DNA from: Siniperca chuatsi
Lineage: Eukaryota > Chordata > Actinopteri > Centrarchiformes > Sinipercidae
Reading direction: 5' to 3'
NCBI RefSeq assembly: GCF_020085105.1
Contig: NC_058051.1
Span: 4,918,001 to 4,982,000, forward strand
Length of the DNA stretch: 64,000 nucleotides
The position numbers and the translations under genes are program-made. This document shows positions 27,298-64,000 of this stretch, piece by piece (the stretch's first letter is position 1; each line of letters starts with the position of its first letter). A model generated the notes under the pieces. It did not search any database, had not been told where the DNA came from, and saw nothing but the letters and a program-made list of their open reading frames with translations.

Positions 27298-27299
27298 AG

Positions 27300-28740
27300 C
27301 ACATACTGTTAATGCAGTTCTTATCATTTTTTTTGGTTGCATGTATGCTAATTGGCTTTTTAAAAAAGTAGGTTGAATCTATTCTGCAAATAAAAAGGTT
27401 GATAAAAATTTGTTTAAGTGACATGAGTTCAATGGTACATATGAAGTTGAAACCCCAGACAAATGTTCAATATAATATTGTTGGTATTAATATAATGTAT
27501 TTTTTGTGAATAATGATTATAATAATAACATATGGAAGTAGAGTCTGTAGATATTTTGACTGTCTGTAGTCTATGTTCTTCCTGGCCAGCAGCTTGCCGT
27601 CAGCTTATGTTATGCATCTGTCATATTTGTTGTGTGTATATAGGATGAAGAGGATTGTGCAGACTACGTAAAAAGAGAGCGTTGACGAAGACCACGGGCA
27701 CAAGAAAAGGAGCATCAGAGATAGCCACTCAGAGATTATTAGTTTAAGTCCTATTAGGGCTACAACAATGAATGCTTTTGTATTTACAATGTAATATTTT
27801 TTCATTAAAAAGTCCAAGGAACATATTATGGTGATTTGGGAATTCCACTTCTAAAAAAATTTTTTACAGCTATTTAACCACATTTTACAGAAAAGGGTTA
27901 TCCAACAACCATTGCTTCTATGTGGAATAGTAATATGACCCACAGTATAATCTGCTTCACATAACTTTCTTCCAGAGGTCTTGTGATTTATCATTATGTT
28001 TCTTTCTGAACACTGTCAGGAATGGATCTTCTTGTCTGTTACTCTCTTATAAATCTCATTTTCTTTGTGATTTTCAGTTCATTAACACTAACTCAGGTAA
28101 CAAACTTGCAGTTCTGGATGTTATTAAAGGAGTCTGTGTGACCTCTTGAATGAAGTAATGCTGTAATCTTTTTTTATTGGCATGCCAGTTATTCCTGGGG
28201 AGAGTCACATTGTTCCAAATTGTCTTTGTGGGGCCCCAGAGCCTAGGGGCGTTGTAACCCTTTCCACGGCCTACTGATAGATGAGGGTCAAAATAAGTGA
28301 CGTTTATAATGTGTATGTTATGTTGCTATTATCAAGCCTAGCAGTGAGGAAGCAGCTGATTCTAATTAGCCCACTAATGTATGTGATTTAAGGAGGAAGC
28401 AAAAACTCATAGCTCAAGAATTTATTTCATTTCCTTTCATTTTTAACAATGGAACATATTCTCTTTACCTTTAAATACCATGAACAGTAAAACAACAAAA
28501 ATGCATGTAAAAACATAATGTTAAACATGATACATTATGAATTTCAAATGGGGTACATTTCATGTGACTATCACGCATAGCTCACATCGAGGTTTTACCA
28601 AAAAACAAATTCGTATTAGGTAGTAGGCCATAAAATAACACATAAAATTAATTGAATGCAGAAAACAAAACACATTTATCAAAATTGACACAGCTCGCAA
28701 TTTTCAGCTGTTATGCAGCAACAGAGCTGCAAACGTGAAT
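27300..28740. other. tmem82-spen spacer, first part
   Basis: AT-rich, without recognisable exons or complete transposons. Confidence 0.4.
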
Positions 28741-28907
28741 AACAATTGCAGACATTAACCCCATCCCAGCTTAGGCAGTGGGTATGTTTATTGATTTGTA
28801 TTATTTTGTCGGTTAGCGCATTATCCACACAATGTATGGGCCTAAAGATATCATTTCGTTTCCGTCGTGTCTCTCCAGAGACTGTCTGCTTGAAAAGAAA
28901 AGGCAAA

Positions 28908-29069
28908 ATGGCTGACGACAACGTTAGCGCTGTAAAGTCACACAAAATGGCGTTAGACAAAGGAAAGGCTCGGTCACTTGGATTTACTCGGACCTCGTCG
29001 TCTAAATTCTTGCGGACAAAGACGGAATTTAAAGAAGGTCAACAACTCGCATTACTGGACATTGTTTGA
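28908..29069 (+). CDS. Candidate short ORF or first exon, unknown
   Basis: Open frame from ATG 28908 encoding MADDNVSAVKSHKMALDKGK and on to a stop at 29069, 53 aa, basic and Ser/Thr/Lys-rich. The ATG sits in caaaatggctgac, and a second aaaatggcg lies at 28945; both resemble YY1-type start motifs often found at vertebrate 5' ends. The stretch is richer in CpG than its surroundings (tactcggacctcgtcgtc). A possible but weak donor (agaag|gtcaac at about 29038) would make it a 5' exon. I do not recognise the protein. It may be chance, a pseudogene or an unannotated gene between tmem82 and spen. Confidence 0.25.
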   Translation: MADDNVSAVKSHKMALDKGKARSLGFTRTSSSKFLRTKTEFKEGQQLALLDIV

Positions 29070-31010
29070 GTAGGCATACTGACACCAAATGCGCTTCATA
29101 ACACCCGAGAGACTTTTATGAGAGATTTGTCACTCTGTTACCGCCTTAAATTCGAGTATTTGGTACATTGTCTCTATAACGTTGCCTAACGTTAAATCCT
29201 GACTTCTGGTGACAATTTAGAAGTTCTCTGACACACACAACCAAATTAAATCCACATTTTGACGCCGGTATTATGCCCATTAGGTGTGTCTTTATTGAGA
29301 GCTGTGGACTGACAGAAACATATTCCATGAAAGGGTTTTTGTTATCAGTCCCGTCATTCATTCCATGATAAAAAAAAGCGTGTGAAATTACAGTGGGCAC
29401 TTTAGCCTGACGGTCCAGTTCCCAAGATAATCCAGGTCTGAGAATCACTGAAGAGGAAATTTAGTTTTGGTGTCTAGTCGATCCACCAACATAGGAAATT
29501 GTACTCCCATAGGTTTATTAGCTTTTTAACTGAATAAAGTTCCACATCAGGACGGATTCAGTAGAAACTGGGAGGACGTTCTCCATGAGCACCCGAATAT
29601 GGTGAAAATGCCCATTGAAATGAGCACTTGCAGCACCTCCTTTGGAAATTTTCAGACCTTTCTGTGCTCATCTGATAGGCACGCTGGACGCATGCGCAGA
29701 GCAGTTTCGTGTCCCCTGTTACCGCATTTTAACGCAAGCGCACTTGTGCCGTTAACATGCACGCTTAATATAGTAACAAAAGCAGAATAATGCTGTAGTG
29801 TAGTAACAGGGCTTTTCTAAACCAAACTTTAATTCAGTAATCGTTTTGTAGACTGAACGTTACATTCAGCTCCAGCATGGATATGGTAAAAAAAAATGTG
29901 GCTGGTTTAAAATGTAGTAACTGAACTGAAAGTAAGTTCACTCACCAGTTTATTTATAGACGTTGACCCACTGATTAGGTTGACATATTTTTTAAAGTAA
30001 TCTACACATTAAGCAAGTATCATAAAAATGTTACTAACAGGCATAGTCTTTCAAGGAAAAGCACAAATAGTGCAGCTTTTATTTAACCCTCATCAGTGCT
30101 TATCACCACAGGTCTCTTGAACCTTTGGACATGGGCCCAAATTGCTCATGTTACTTATTAGCTTAAAACAGAGCTCAGACCAGGTCAAAGTGTTTGACTT
30201 AATGGCCTCCACGCCATTTTGTAGCTCACTAGTAGTACTAAATTTGTTTATGTTTTATTTGTCCCGAAGGACTGTGAAGCGGAATCAGACAAATTATAAC
30301 CTCATTATGATAAAGTGAAGTGTTTTATCAATAACAATCTAATGCGTGAACGTTTTATTTGAGTGGTATTTGTTTTATCAGCGATCCTAACAGAAAGACA
30401 TGTAAAAGGGATTTGGTTTGACTGAATGCTTTTTTTTTTTGCCACACATGTGATTCCCACAGCTGCCACACCTTCTTACTTTTTGAGAATATCCTTTTAA
30501 AAGGGATCTCTGACACTTTAGTTTTAGTTGGACTAAAGGATAGGAGGCCCTAGGTTACTCCTTATTTTCACTAATGTGTTCAGGGCAGCAGTCCTGTATT
30601 CAATGGATGGATCAGCTTTGGTGATAAAGAAATCACTAATTACACATTTTTTTCAAATTCCCCATAACTAGGCCAAATAAATAATTGTGAGTGGAGTCTT
30701 TCAGTTTACAGACTACGTTAATTGGTCTGTTATTATACAGACAGTTGACAAACTAAAGGAAAAATAATGTCTTAGTAACACTTTAGTGCATTGGCATAGA
30801 TTCTCAAAGTCTCTAAACATTACTTTTCCTATAGTTTGTTCTAAATTTATATATAATTTCCTGTTAATTCTATGGGCCAAAAAGTACATTTAAAGATAAA
30901 AAAAAATTTCTCTTAAACATAGAAATAGATTCTAGACTGTAATCGATTCTGTTATTAGGATTTACAGATTCATGAAGCTGCTCTGTTAACTTCAGAGCAG
31001 TAATTGAGAG
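29070..31010. other. tmem82-spen spacer, second part
   Basis: No exon recognised. An NRF1-like palindromic site, acgcatgcgcag, occurs at about 29689-29700, inside a locally CpG-bearing stretch (29690-29770). Confidence 0.35.
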
Positions 31011-31012
31011 AT

Positions 31013-31235
31013 TGAATCAGAATCAGAAATACTTTATTGATCCCCGAAGGGAAACTCGCAGCTCGCCTTTACGTCAGTGCACACAGGAAAAAGTACTAGC
31101 AAAAAATATAATACAATACACTATAAAACAGGTCAGAAAATAAATTAAGTACCAGGTGGGTATAAGTATAAAATAAAATAAGTGTGAAGTACCAAGTAGG
31201 TTTACCGGTTGATGATGATAATACGGTATAATAAT
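31013..31235 (-). repeat. LINE 3' tail
   Basis: Begins ttgaatcagaatcagaaata then ctttattgatccccgaaggg, a common fish LINE terminus read from its 3' end, followed by a degenerate A-rich tract (ataaaataagtgtgaagtac). The element would point to the minus strand; no reverse transcriptase remains. Confidence 0.7.
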
Positions 31236-31540
31236 ACAATGTTACTGTTTAATCTGGTCTATACAGATTTTAATTTGTCACAGCCTCAAATGTTCTAATC
31301 ATTAACATTCAGAGTTGCCTACAACAGGCCCTTAGTTTCCTGTTTCCTGCAGGCTTAAGTTTCCGCTTTATGTGTCAAAATCTTCAACACAACCTTTTTA
31401 GACTCTGTTTAAAGGGAGGGGGCCAACTCTGCAAACCCTTATGTATGATTAAATCCTTGCATGTAATATTGTTTACTGATGTAAAATGTCAACCTAAGTT
31501 CTGGAGACAAATAAAGCAATTAATGGCGACTAATAGTAAT

Positions 31541-31645
31541 TAGTCCATTCATCCATTTTTCAAACCGCCTATTCTGTTCAGGTTCACAGGAGGCTGGAGT
31601 CCATCCCAGCACACACTGGGCCCATCCCAATTATACCCTGTAATT
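31541..31645. repeat. 'ccatccatttttcaaaccgc' interspersed repeat
   Basis: tccattcatccatttttcaa, ctattctgttcaggttcaca and ggaggctggagtccatccca follow one another in the order of a high-copy fish repeat. Confidence 0.65.
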
Positions 31646-31969
31646 AGTATTTAGTCAGAATGATAAATGATCGACATACCTCAACAAACTATCAGCCTAG
31701 AGGCAGCGATCCTGAATGCTCCATCTGCTCCTTTTTTTTTTTTTTAAATGTGGGCCTATGGCTAGGGGTGATGTTTTTTTTTTCTGTGCACTGATACAAA
31801 TAAAATGTAGCCTATTACAATAACAAAACATTCTAAAAATATAAAACTCTGGCTCATTTAGTTTTACTTTATGCAAAGTGCCTCACCTTGCCGTACCCAA
31901 CTAGCACTGACGGGATCCTCCTGTGATTCAAAGCTTCTCAGATGTCAAAGCACCTTCATTCAACCAGGG

Positions 31970-32403
31970 GTTTTCTCAAGCATGCGCAGGGGCGGAAGAC
32001 TATCTCATCGGGAAAAAAAAAAAAAAAAAAAAAAAGAAGTTCACACACAAAGCCACGCCTGCGCGGTGTGCCTCTTATTACAAGTTGCTGCATCTTTTTA
32101 GGAAGCTACATGCTTTCTTTCGACACCCAAAGGTCGCATGGTGTCAGGGACGCGCCTAGTCACGGGAACAGTCCGGAGCGCGTTCATGAGGTGCAAGATC
32201 GCGCTTTAACATTGAAGAGTATCAAACAGCGTGCGGGGATCCAACCTAATGGTTTACATTGGGTCACAACGACCAGTCAATGATATGCGCCGAGTATTTT
32301 CTTTTCTTGTCCGGCGTTTATTTTGCAACCCTTTTCTATTTTGCACGGGAAGAAACTGACATAGCAAACTCAACTGTATGATAGGGGAGCAGGAGCACAC
32401 AGT
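31970..32403 (+). promoter_or_regulatory. Probable spen promoter and 5'UTR
   Basis: Within 430 bp before the spen ATG there is an NRF1-like agcatgcgcagg at about 31978, a second 'cctgcgcgg' at about 32058, and raised CpG (gacgcgcctagtcacg, gtccggagcgcg). A 23-base poly(A) run at about 32012-32034 interrupts it. No TATA box was seen. The placement agrees with a CpG-type housekeeping promoter, but the start site is inferred. Confidence 0.4.
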
Positions 32404-57543
<25,140 letters not shown>

Positions 57544-59400
57544 TTACCTCCATTTTTTTTCTTGAACAAAGCCAACACCAGCCCTTTTGGACTCGTCCAG
57601 TTTTGTAAACTGGAATTGCCTCATATTTTTATGAGTTTGACTTTTTGAAAAATCTAATTTAGCATGCACTCACCTTTTCTCCTTCACTTCACCAAGTCCT
57701 TAAGTCACTCAATGACATTGAATTCCAAAAACTATACCTTTACAGAGAGGATCTGAAGGGTTGACCGGGGATTTTTGATGATCATTTGTGATTTCTCATT
57801 TTATTTTTGCCATTTTTGGAGGTGTTGTGCATAGCCTTTTCTAATTCATAGCATTCATAAAGCTATGGATTGAGACCTTTCTATGGGATATTTTTTACCT
57901 TCATAAAAGTGATTGTGATTTTTTTTTTTTTAAAAAGACAAACGATGTGAGAAGTCATTGCACTATGTTAAGGAAAAAATTGTGAACTCTGTACAGATTT
58001 GAGTATAAAATTATACATGTAAAGGAATTCCTCTCGTGATCAGACAGGCTTGTGCAAGATAAAAGAAAATCATTGCCTGGAAAATTATCAAGAATCATTT
58101 CCGCCTGATCAATCATACTGCTTTTGCTTCTTCACCATCAACCAATTTCTACGTCATTTCCGGACTCAACTCTCCATCCCGAAGTGTTCCCTGCCCCAGG
58201 AACTCGTGAGGGGACGTTTAGAGTTGTACAGTTTACACTCAATGCCTCAACAGGGGACTATATAAAGAATATTTAATTTGTTTATTTTTGTTTGCATCTT
58301 CTTTAAGCCTAAGGGTATTGTGGACAGTTGTGAAACTGTAAATATTCTAAATATTTAAAGACTGAAGCAATGTGGAGAGACCAAGTGAATTATTTGAAAA
58401 GACAGATCTTCAAATCTCAGTGTTTTCTTTCTTTCTTTCTTTCTTTCTTTCTTTGGGCAGGGACAAGAGGAGGAATGGTGGGAAGGATCTGTACGAGATC
58501 CAGGAGTGGTATTCACAAAAAATTTTTTAATTGATTCTGTGCCAAAATGTCTTTTGCAAATGCTCAACACACGCAATGTATCTAAAACAAAAATCGATCA
58601 GAACCTATTTTCATATGTGACTTTGTATTTTGCCACTCAGAGGGCAGACTTAATTCCTTTTTTTGTATTGTCCATCATCCCAACTCTGTTACTACAGTGC
58701 TTTTACATTATGAAATTGTATCCTCATTTTGAAGGAACCATTGTATTGTAGGGGTTGCCTGTTTTTCTTCTTCCTGATGTGGTCCTCTACTGCCCCCTGC
58801 TGTCTGAAGATCATCCTCTCACATATTAAGGACTGCATCCTGAGGTCATTTAAGCCATGACTTCATGACAGATGTGCTATAGCATGCTTTATTTTCAAAT
58901 CTTAAAGGGTAAAGTAAAATCAGAGAGGCAAAGAATGTGACTTGAACTTGACATCATGCCGCTAATGGATGTGTTGATCATTTGTCTCCCTCCCCTTAAC
59001 TGTCTCCTTGAGCCAAGCTGTAAATACTAATGTCCTTAATCTGTGCTCTTGTGTATTTTCCCCTTTATAATTGTCTTTCTTCAGGGTCCTTATTTTTGTT
59101 TTGTGCAACAAAACAAAGCAGTCTGAAAGAGATAGGAGATGAGGTGTATGAAACCGATGCTGAAAGTAAAACCATGCTTGTCAGTTTTGTGGCTTAAATA
59201 TTTCTGACTGCAAGCTGAATACTCTCATGGTTATGTTGAAGGCACTTATAATTTTTGATAAACAAATGAGAAGAAAATACAAAAAAACAAACTTAAAACG
59301 GTGATTAATATGAAAACTGTCTTTTGATCAATCTTCATTTTGAGTGTATTTTGCTGTTCCTCCATGAGGACATTTTAAACTGTAAAATAAATGGTTGTTT
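57544..59400 (+). other. spen 3'UTR
   Basis: AT-rich sequence after the stop codon, running to a probable poly(A) signal AATAAA at 59386-59391. It contains two Pumilio-type TGTAAATA octamers (58337-58344 and 59019-59026) and a (TTTC)n tract at 58425-58453. The 3' end is inferred from the first well-placed hexamer. Confidence 0.55.
59386..59391 (+). terminator. Probable spen polyadenylation signal
   Basis: AATAAA in gtaaaataaatggttg, about 1.84 kb after the spen stop codon. Confidence 0.5.
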
Positions 59401-61600
59401 AACTTACTTCTGAAGATCATTAAATGGTCCGTCACTCTTGGTTTGTGTTTTTGTGACTTGCCTTCAGAAACTGAAGTTATTTGGATGCACTGACTGGTGA
59501 AGAAAGATTTATCCAGAATGTGCGTTAAGAAAGAAGACTTGTATTGCTGTAATCTAAAATCTGCAAGCTACAGTATCTAATCTGGTCACTATCTGGTCAC
59601 TACCCCTCAAGTTGTATGCCTCAGCAATATATCGAAGCACTTTCTGTGAGTTGAAACGGTTTAAATAGTGAAAATACTCATTGCTCATCCGAATCAGTGC
59701 TGCAGTCCATTCAGCAGTCAGAAGATGTCAGTATCTGCCTAAACTACATTACTGAGGTTAAATATTTGACAGCTTTGTGAGGCGAATCAGGCTACCACAG
59801 AAGTCAATAATCATTTCAATTCACCATGAGAATGATTTGTTCTTGGAAATTTTGGCCTTCATCTTGATATGGCCGTGTATTCCCTGAGCATAGTATGTTT
59901 CCTATGTCTTTGGATTTGAATGTGTCAAAGGAAAATTTGCACTCTTGGAAGCAGAGAACCCTTGCTTAGACCTTAAAACTACCTCTAAGCATGTAAGAAA
60001 TTTGTCTTCGGCTTGTATTGTTTTTGTTTGTGGGGGATCTTGTATGCCTAAACATGTCTGTCTTGGTCAGGGAAGATACTTCCTACTACTATTCTACTTC
60101 TTAAGTAATAGGATGCATGGGTTTGCTGTCTTACTGTATTGGTGCTGTAATGCATATAGAGAATGCATACTCAAGTCATCCCTCCTCTCTTATAATAAAT
60201 AATGATGAAATTGACATCAAAAAAGCATTGTACTTTACATAAGAATGACAGGTGTGCGGAAAAGAAAATATTAACAACACTCAGGACTGGCTACACAGTA
60301 GCACTGTGTCAAACATTTATGAAATGACAACTTGAATGTCAATGACAAATTATAAAAATGTTTTTGTGGCTCAGTTTTTAGAGCAGTATTCAAATGGCTA
60401 TGGAGCAAGACAAATAAGCACCATGGCTGTCAAAGCTGCAGACTCATCCCTGAGGAAAACAGCTCCATGGTTTCGGGAATTTTAAGACCGTGGCTTGAAC
60501 ATTAGGGTTTCCGGCTGCACCCGTCAGTACAGTACACAGCCGACAGATTCCCCAGAGGGAGGCCTATGGGGATTTAGTGGTGATTGGAATTCTATTTGGG
60601 AACATTTGATGGTCAGGGCTGCAAGATCTTTCATTATTTTTGGAAGTACTCCTTAGAGTGCAATTAATTACAATCAAATGCAGACAGGCTGTGAAGAGAC
60701 ACCAACTTACTGTATGATTTTTAGTGTATAGTAAAAGTTTTTATCTTAGTTATCAAAACATATTCATGTAACAAAACAACTGCCTGTTATGAATTATGGA
60801 AGTCTGATGCAGTAGGTCAAGGCTTCCCATTAAAAAAAGGATGACACTGAGGAACACCGGCTGCGGCAGCATAAGCTGGTGAATGAGCACCCAACGGATG
60901 GTAAAGAGGGCCATGCCCGTGATTTACTTATTTTCTCTCTCCTGTTATTATGCCTTAAAACAAAGGAGTGTGACCATGGAGAAGAGATGAGGCATAAGTG
61001 ATTTTCAGTGCCCTGACAGGCCAAGACTTGGAATGTTAATTGACGCCTTGTTCGCCGTGTGAGAAGAAGCAGATCAGACACGAGACAGTGAAAAGACAAG
61101 ACAACGAAGACTTAAAGCGAAATTCAAGATACTTCCCTGTACGTTGTTCCCCCTCCTCCAGATTCATAGTTCTTCTAAGATTACAGGTTCTGCCTTTGAG
61201 CGATGAAGCGAAGTCGAGGAGGAGTCATGTGCCCTTGTACTTAAAGTAGACCTCATTCATATTTCTGAGCTGTTCTCCTCTTGAATTCTTTGCCACAAGA
61301 GGACATTTTGAAAGCCCAGTTTTAGCTAGAAAATGAAAGGAATGTTGAAAATTCAGATGTTGGTTTTTCAGACACTGATAAGTGCTTGTTTTCTTATTTG
61401 TGTCTTTTTGGCATTGAGCTCCCTACATTCCACGCTGGTGTTTGGACAATTTGTCCTTACATGAGATCACAGAATATACCAAGTAAAAGGGATACTTTAA
61501 TAAAAAAAACCCCACTTACTTTGCAGCATATTTTAAAGTGTTTGCATGAAGCTGTCTATACATTTTAACCTGTGCCCAACTGGGCATCTCATTATCATTG
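59400..61600. other. Spacer downstream of spen
   Basis: No exon was recognised. A stretch from about 60400 to 61250 has more balanced base composition and fewer homopolymers than its surroundings and could hold conserved non-coding sequence, but this cannot be shown from one genome. Confidence 0.35.
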
Positions 61601-61612
61601 ATTCCGGTCAGT

Positions 61613-61730
61613 ATTCTCTCTGTGTCTTCCCACAGGCCCTGAAAACTGCAGTCATCAAGCCACTCTTAAAAACAGAACAATCTAGACGCGTCACTAATGA
61701 ACAATTATTACCTCCCGTTTTTAAGTTAAA
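61613..61730 (+). pseudogene. LINE reverse transcriptase fragment
   Basis: On the + strand 'ccacaggccctgaaaactgc' opens a frame reading ALKTAVIKPLLKTEQSRRV. This corresponds to the ALKTAVVKPLLKKNNLD segment near the start of the reverse transcriptase of a common fish LINE. Similarity fades after 'aatgaacaattattac'. The catalytic motifs are absent, so this is a short relic. Confidence 0.6.
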
Positions 61731-62214
61731 TCATTGTCATCATAATGTTATATATACATATATTAATAATGACATTACATTGTTCTATTTATTATCACTG
61801 TCTAGACAAATGGAACCACCTGAAACCACATGACATATTATTAAGAACTGTTATGTTGTGGGTGGCGCTGGATTTATTTATTTTTTTGTAATTTGTGGTA
61901 TTACACATTTTAAATGTGTCATTGTGATTTTGAATATTCTGGATCAGAACCCAGAGTTTTTGGTTTCCCTACAGCTCTCTATCACCTAGCCTGCTGTAGG
62001 CTGAAGCTAAAGTAGTTAGCATGAATATTCCATGAAGAAATATTCTGGAGTCACTGATTTTACTGGTGGTCCCTTGTCACATATTAGCCAAGGATATCAA
62101 CAGACCAAACTCCCAAAATGTCCTCTTCCCAAAAAAGGAACCAATGAGATGTTGTGTCCACTGGCCTCACCAGTCCCAAAGACAGACCATAATATGGTAA
62201 AAGAAATTATTGAA

Positions 62215-62312
62215 TTGAATTAAATTTTATTTATATAGCGCCAATTCACAACAGAAGTCATCTCATTGCACTTTTCAAATAGAGCAGGTCTAGACTGTAC
62301 TCTTTATATCTA
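62215..62312. repeat. Teleost 'atttatatagcgcca' repeat, second copy
   Basis: Reads tttatttatatagcgccaat, then tcatctcattgcactttt and tagagcaggtctagactg; same order and orientation as 26509-26625. Confidence 0.8.
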
Positions 62313-62357
62313 TCTTTATGTCTTAGTTGTAAGTTTAAAAAAAAATTAGCTGTCATT

Positions 62358-62384
62358 TCTGTGTGTGTGTGTGTGTGTGTGTGT
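62358..62384. repeat. (GT)n microsatellite
   Basis: Pure GT run of about 26 bp. Confidence 0.9.
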
Positions 62385-62399
62385 GAGCAGCCTATAAGG

Positions 62400-64000
62400 T
62401 ATAAGGTAATTGATACAATAGCATTAGAGAATTACAAATATAATCAGAGTATGTTAAACATTGCCTGAAGCCTGAGTGTAAATGCTTTAATCTGAGAGAT
62501 TTAATGTGAACATAAACTGTAGAGAAGCATGGAATGAATTAGATAAGATGCTGTTTTAGTGTTTTAGTATGCCTACCAGAGCATTACAACCAGGAAGAAC
62601 AAAAGGCAGAGGTCATGTAGAAAAAGACACACAGGCTCTATCGAGTAATTTAGAATATGTTTACAAGACGCTCTCAGTAAAATTCCCATTGATTTATGAA
62701 TTTTTAAACACTCCTTAATGCACTTTAACTGTCAATCCATCTTGTAACCCTGTAAATAAGTTATCATGCAAACAATATGACACATAGCTGACTTATAATA
62801 CCTGTCCATGTAAAGTGAGAATGCTTCTCCAGGCTGAATATGAAAGGTCAGCGTCAGGCAAACACCACTGAATGAAATGCAATGATGTGATCGCTCCACT
62901 TTACAATTGACATCAGTTAGAAATAGATCCAGTGACTGATGGGGTACCAGTACACATTATGTGTGGACAGGCAATGCTACAGCTATATGGCCTCTCCCCG
63001 GTGACTCAAGCCTAAGAACACCTTCCTCTGACATGATGGCTTGGTGTCCTAGTTGCAATCTGATATCTGAGACGTAATGCGTGAGCTTTCATATTGTATT
63101 TCTCAGATTGCTTCATTTGGTTTTATAAAACCTCTGTATTGTTGTAAGACAGGGTTTTTTAATCTGCATTTTTATGCAGAACAGATACATGTAAATAAAT
63201 TCTAATAAATAATCCTAATCCTAATTTAAATGCTGAGGCACCTGGACATTATTAGTTCTTTAGGGATGCATTAATGCAGTTTAGACACAGAATTGTTTTT
63301 ACCAGAGCACTCTCTAGTCTACAAGAGTCAAAATCAAGCTATTAGCGCATTAGCACACTTGATTCCTCAGCAGCTGGAAACTACCACAGTCCATCACAGT
63401 ACATATCATAATTGTTTTTTAATCAATAACGATGAGTAAATTCTGATTCTGATTCTGATAAACATATTTTACAGCCACATCTTTAATTGTAAACCTACAC
63501 AATTTAGCTCATACTTGTTCAAATGATATTAAATAACTCTGGTTTATTTTAGCTCAGGTCTTATTTTTGTAGTTTTGGCCATCTTTTTTATTGGTTATGA
63601 TAACTGTACTTACCAATTTTAGTACTGAGGTCTGAGAACACAGCACATCGCTTCAAGTCCAACGGGGCAATAAACATTAGCGGTCACACGATCAGACAGG
63701 TTGAAAAGAAGTCAACAGTTTACCCAGATTGTCTAAACTACTGTGTTTGTTAATGTCCAGCTGCAGAGGAAACAAGTGTGCTAATATGCTAATAGCTTGA
63801 TTTGGCCTCTTGTAGACTCCTGAGTGCTTTGGTAAAGAATTTTGTGGCAAAAACCGATATTGGGCTCATCCAAAATGCCTGTGTGCACACATAACTACAG
63901 GAAGTATGCTAGGTCAAAAGTTGGTCTTTAAACTGTGATGGATGTTTAGAATGGACAGTTTATTGGGTTTTACCATTCAACTTCATTTTCTCTGCAGTCT
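62400..64000. other. Distal spacer
   Basis: AT-rich, no gene recognised. A short (ctgatt)n run at about 63441-63460 (attctgattctgattctgat) resembles the terminal units of a fish LINE tail. Confidence 0.35.

Noticed and set aside
60830..61099. Frames on both strands near 61 kb that look mildly protein-like
   Set aside because: Short, with no splice context and no family match; listed only as possible non-coding conservation.

Overview
The window is vertebrate nuclear DNA, almost certainly from a ray-finned (teleost) fish. All genes are split by GT-AG introns, the proteins match vertebrate families exon by exon, and the spacers hold repeats typical of teleosts: LINE 3' tails reading gaatcagaatcag, the 'atttatatagcgcca' repeat, hAT-like MITEs and (CA)n, (CT)n and (AT)n microsatellites. 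There is no bacterial-type gene organisation, CRISPR array or recognisable tRNA or rRNA gene.

Five protein-coding genes were assembled by joining exons at splice sites. In order they are: slc35e2 (+, about 1-3940, 5' part possibly outside the window), a predicted nucleotide-sugar-type transporter of the SLC35E group; an SLC25A45-like mitochondrial carrier (-, 11506 to 8486, six exons, 285 aa, complete); mad2l2/REV7 (+, 16938-19832, eight exons, 210 aa, complete); tmem82 (+, 25198 to about 27034-27230, C-terminus uncertain); and spen (+, 32404-57543, fifteen exons, 3551 aa, complete). Spen has four RRMs, a 7.8-kb exon carrying the RBPJ-interaction region, and a C-terminal SPOC domain. The human orthologues of slc35e2, mad2l2, tmem82 and spen all lie on chromosome 1p36, so most of the block is conserved synteny; the carrier is the exception.

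The genes do not form a pathway. They are neighbours by ancestry: a membrane transporter, a mitochondrial carrier, a HORMA adaptor of DNA-damage tolerance, a multi-pass membrane protein and a large transcriptional co-repressor.

The spacers and introns hold most of the unexplained structure. Several small transposons keep readable termini and target-site duplications: a 71-bp-armed hairpin element with a perfect 15-bp duplication at 5293-5513, hAT-like elements with 8-bp duplications at 9708, 13986 and 19106 (the last nested inside another element within a mad2l2 intron), and a 410-bp inverted-repeat element at 10236-10645. A degraded Tc1/mariner copy (13.3-13.9 kb) and a degraded LINE (14.8-16.3 kb) fill much of the carrier/mad2l2 spacer. 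A 245-bp direct repeat sits inside and just after slc35e2. The most unusual region is about 1.3 kb of spen intron 2 (36.06-37.38 kb), where TGGA-type motifs recur far more often than chance on one strand. A CpG-bearing open frame at 28.9 kb, between tmem82 and spen, is a possible uncharacterised first exon. I did not find convincing evidence for a wholly new system.
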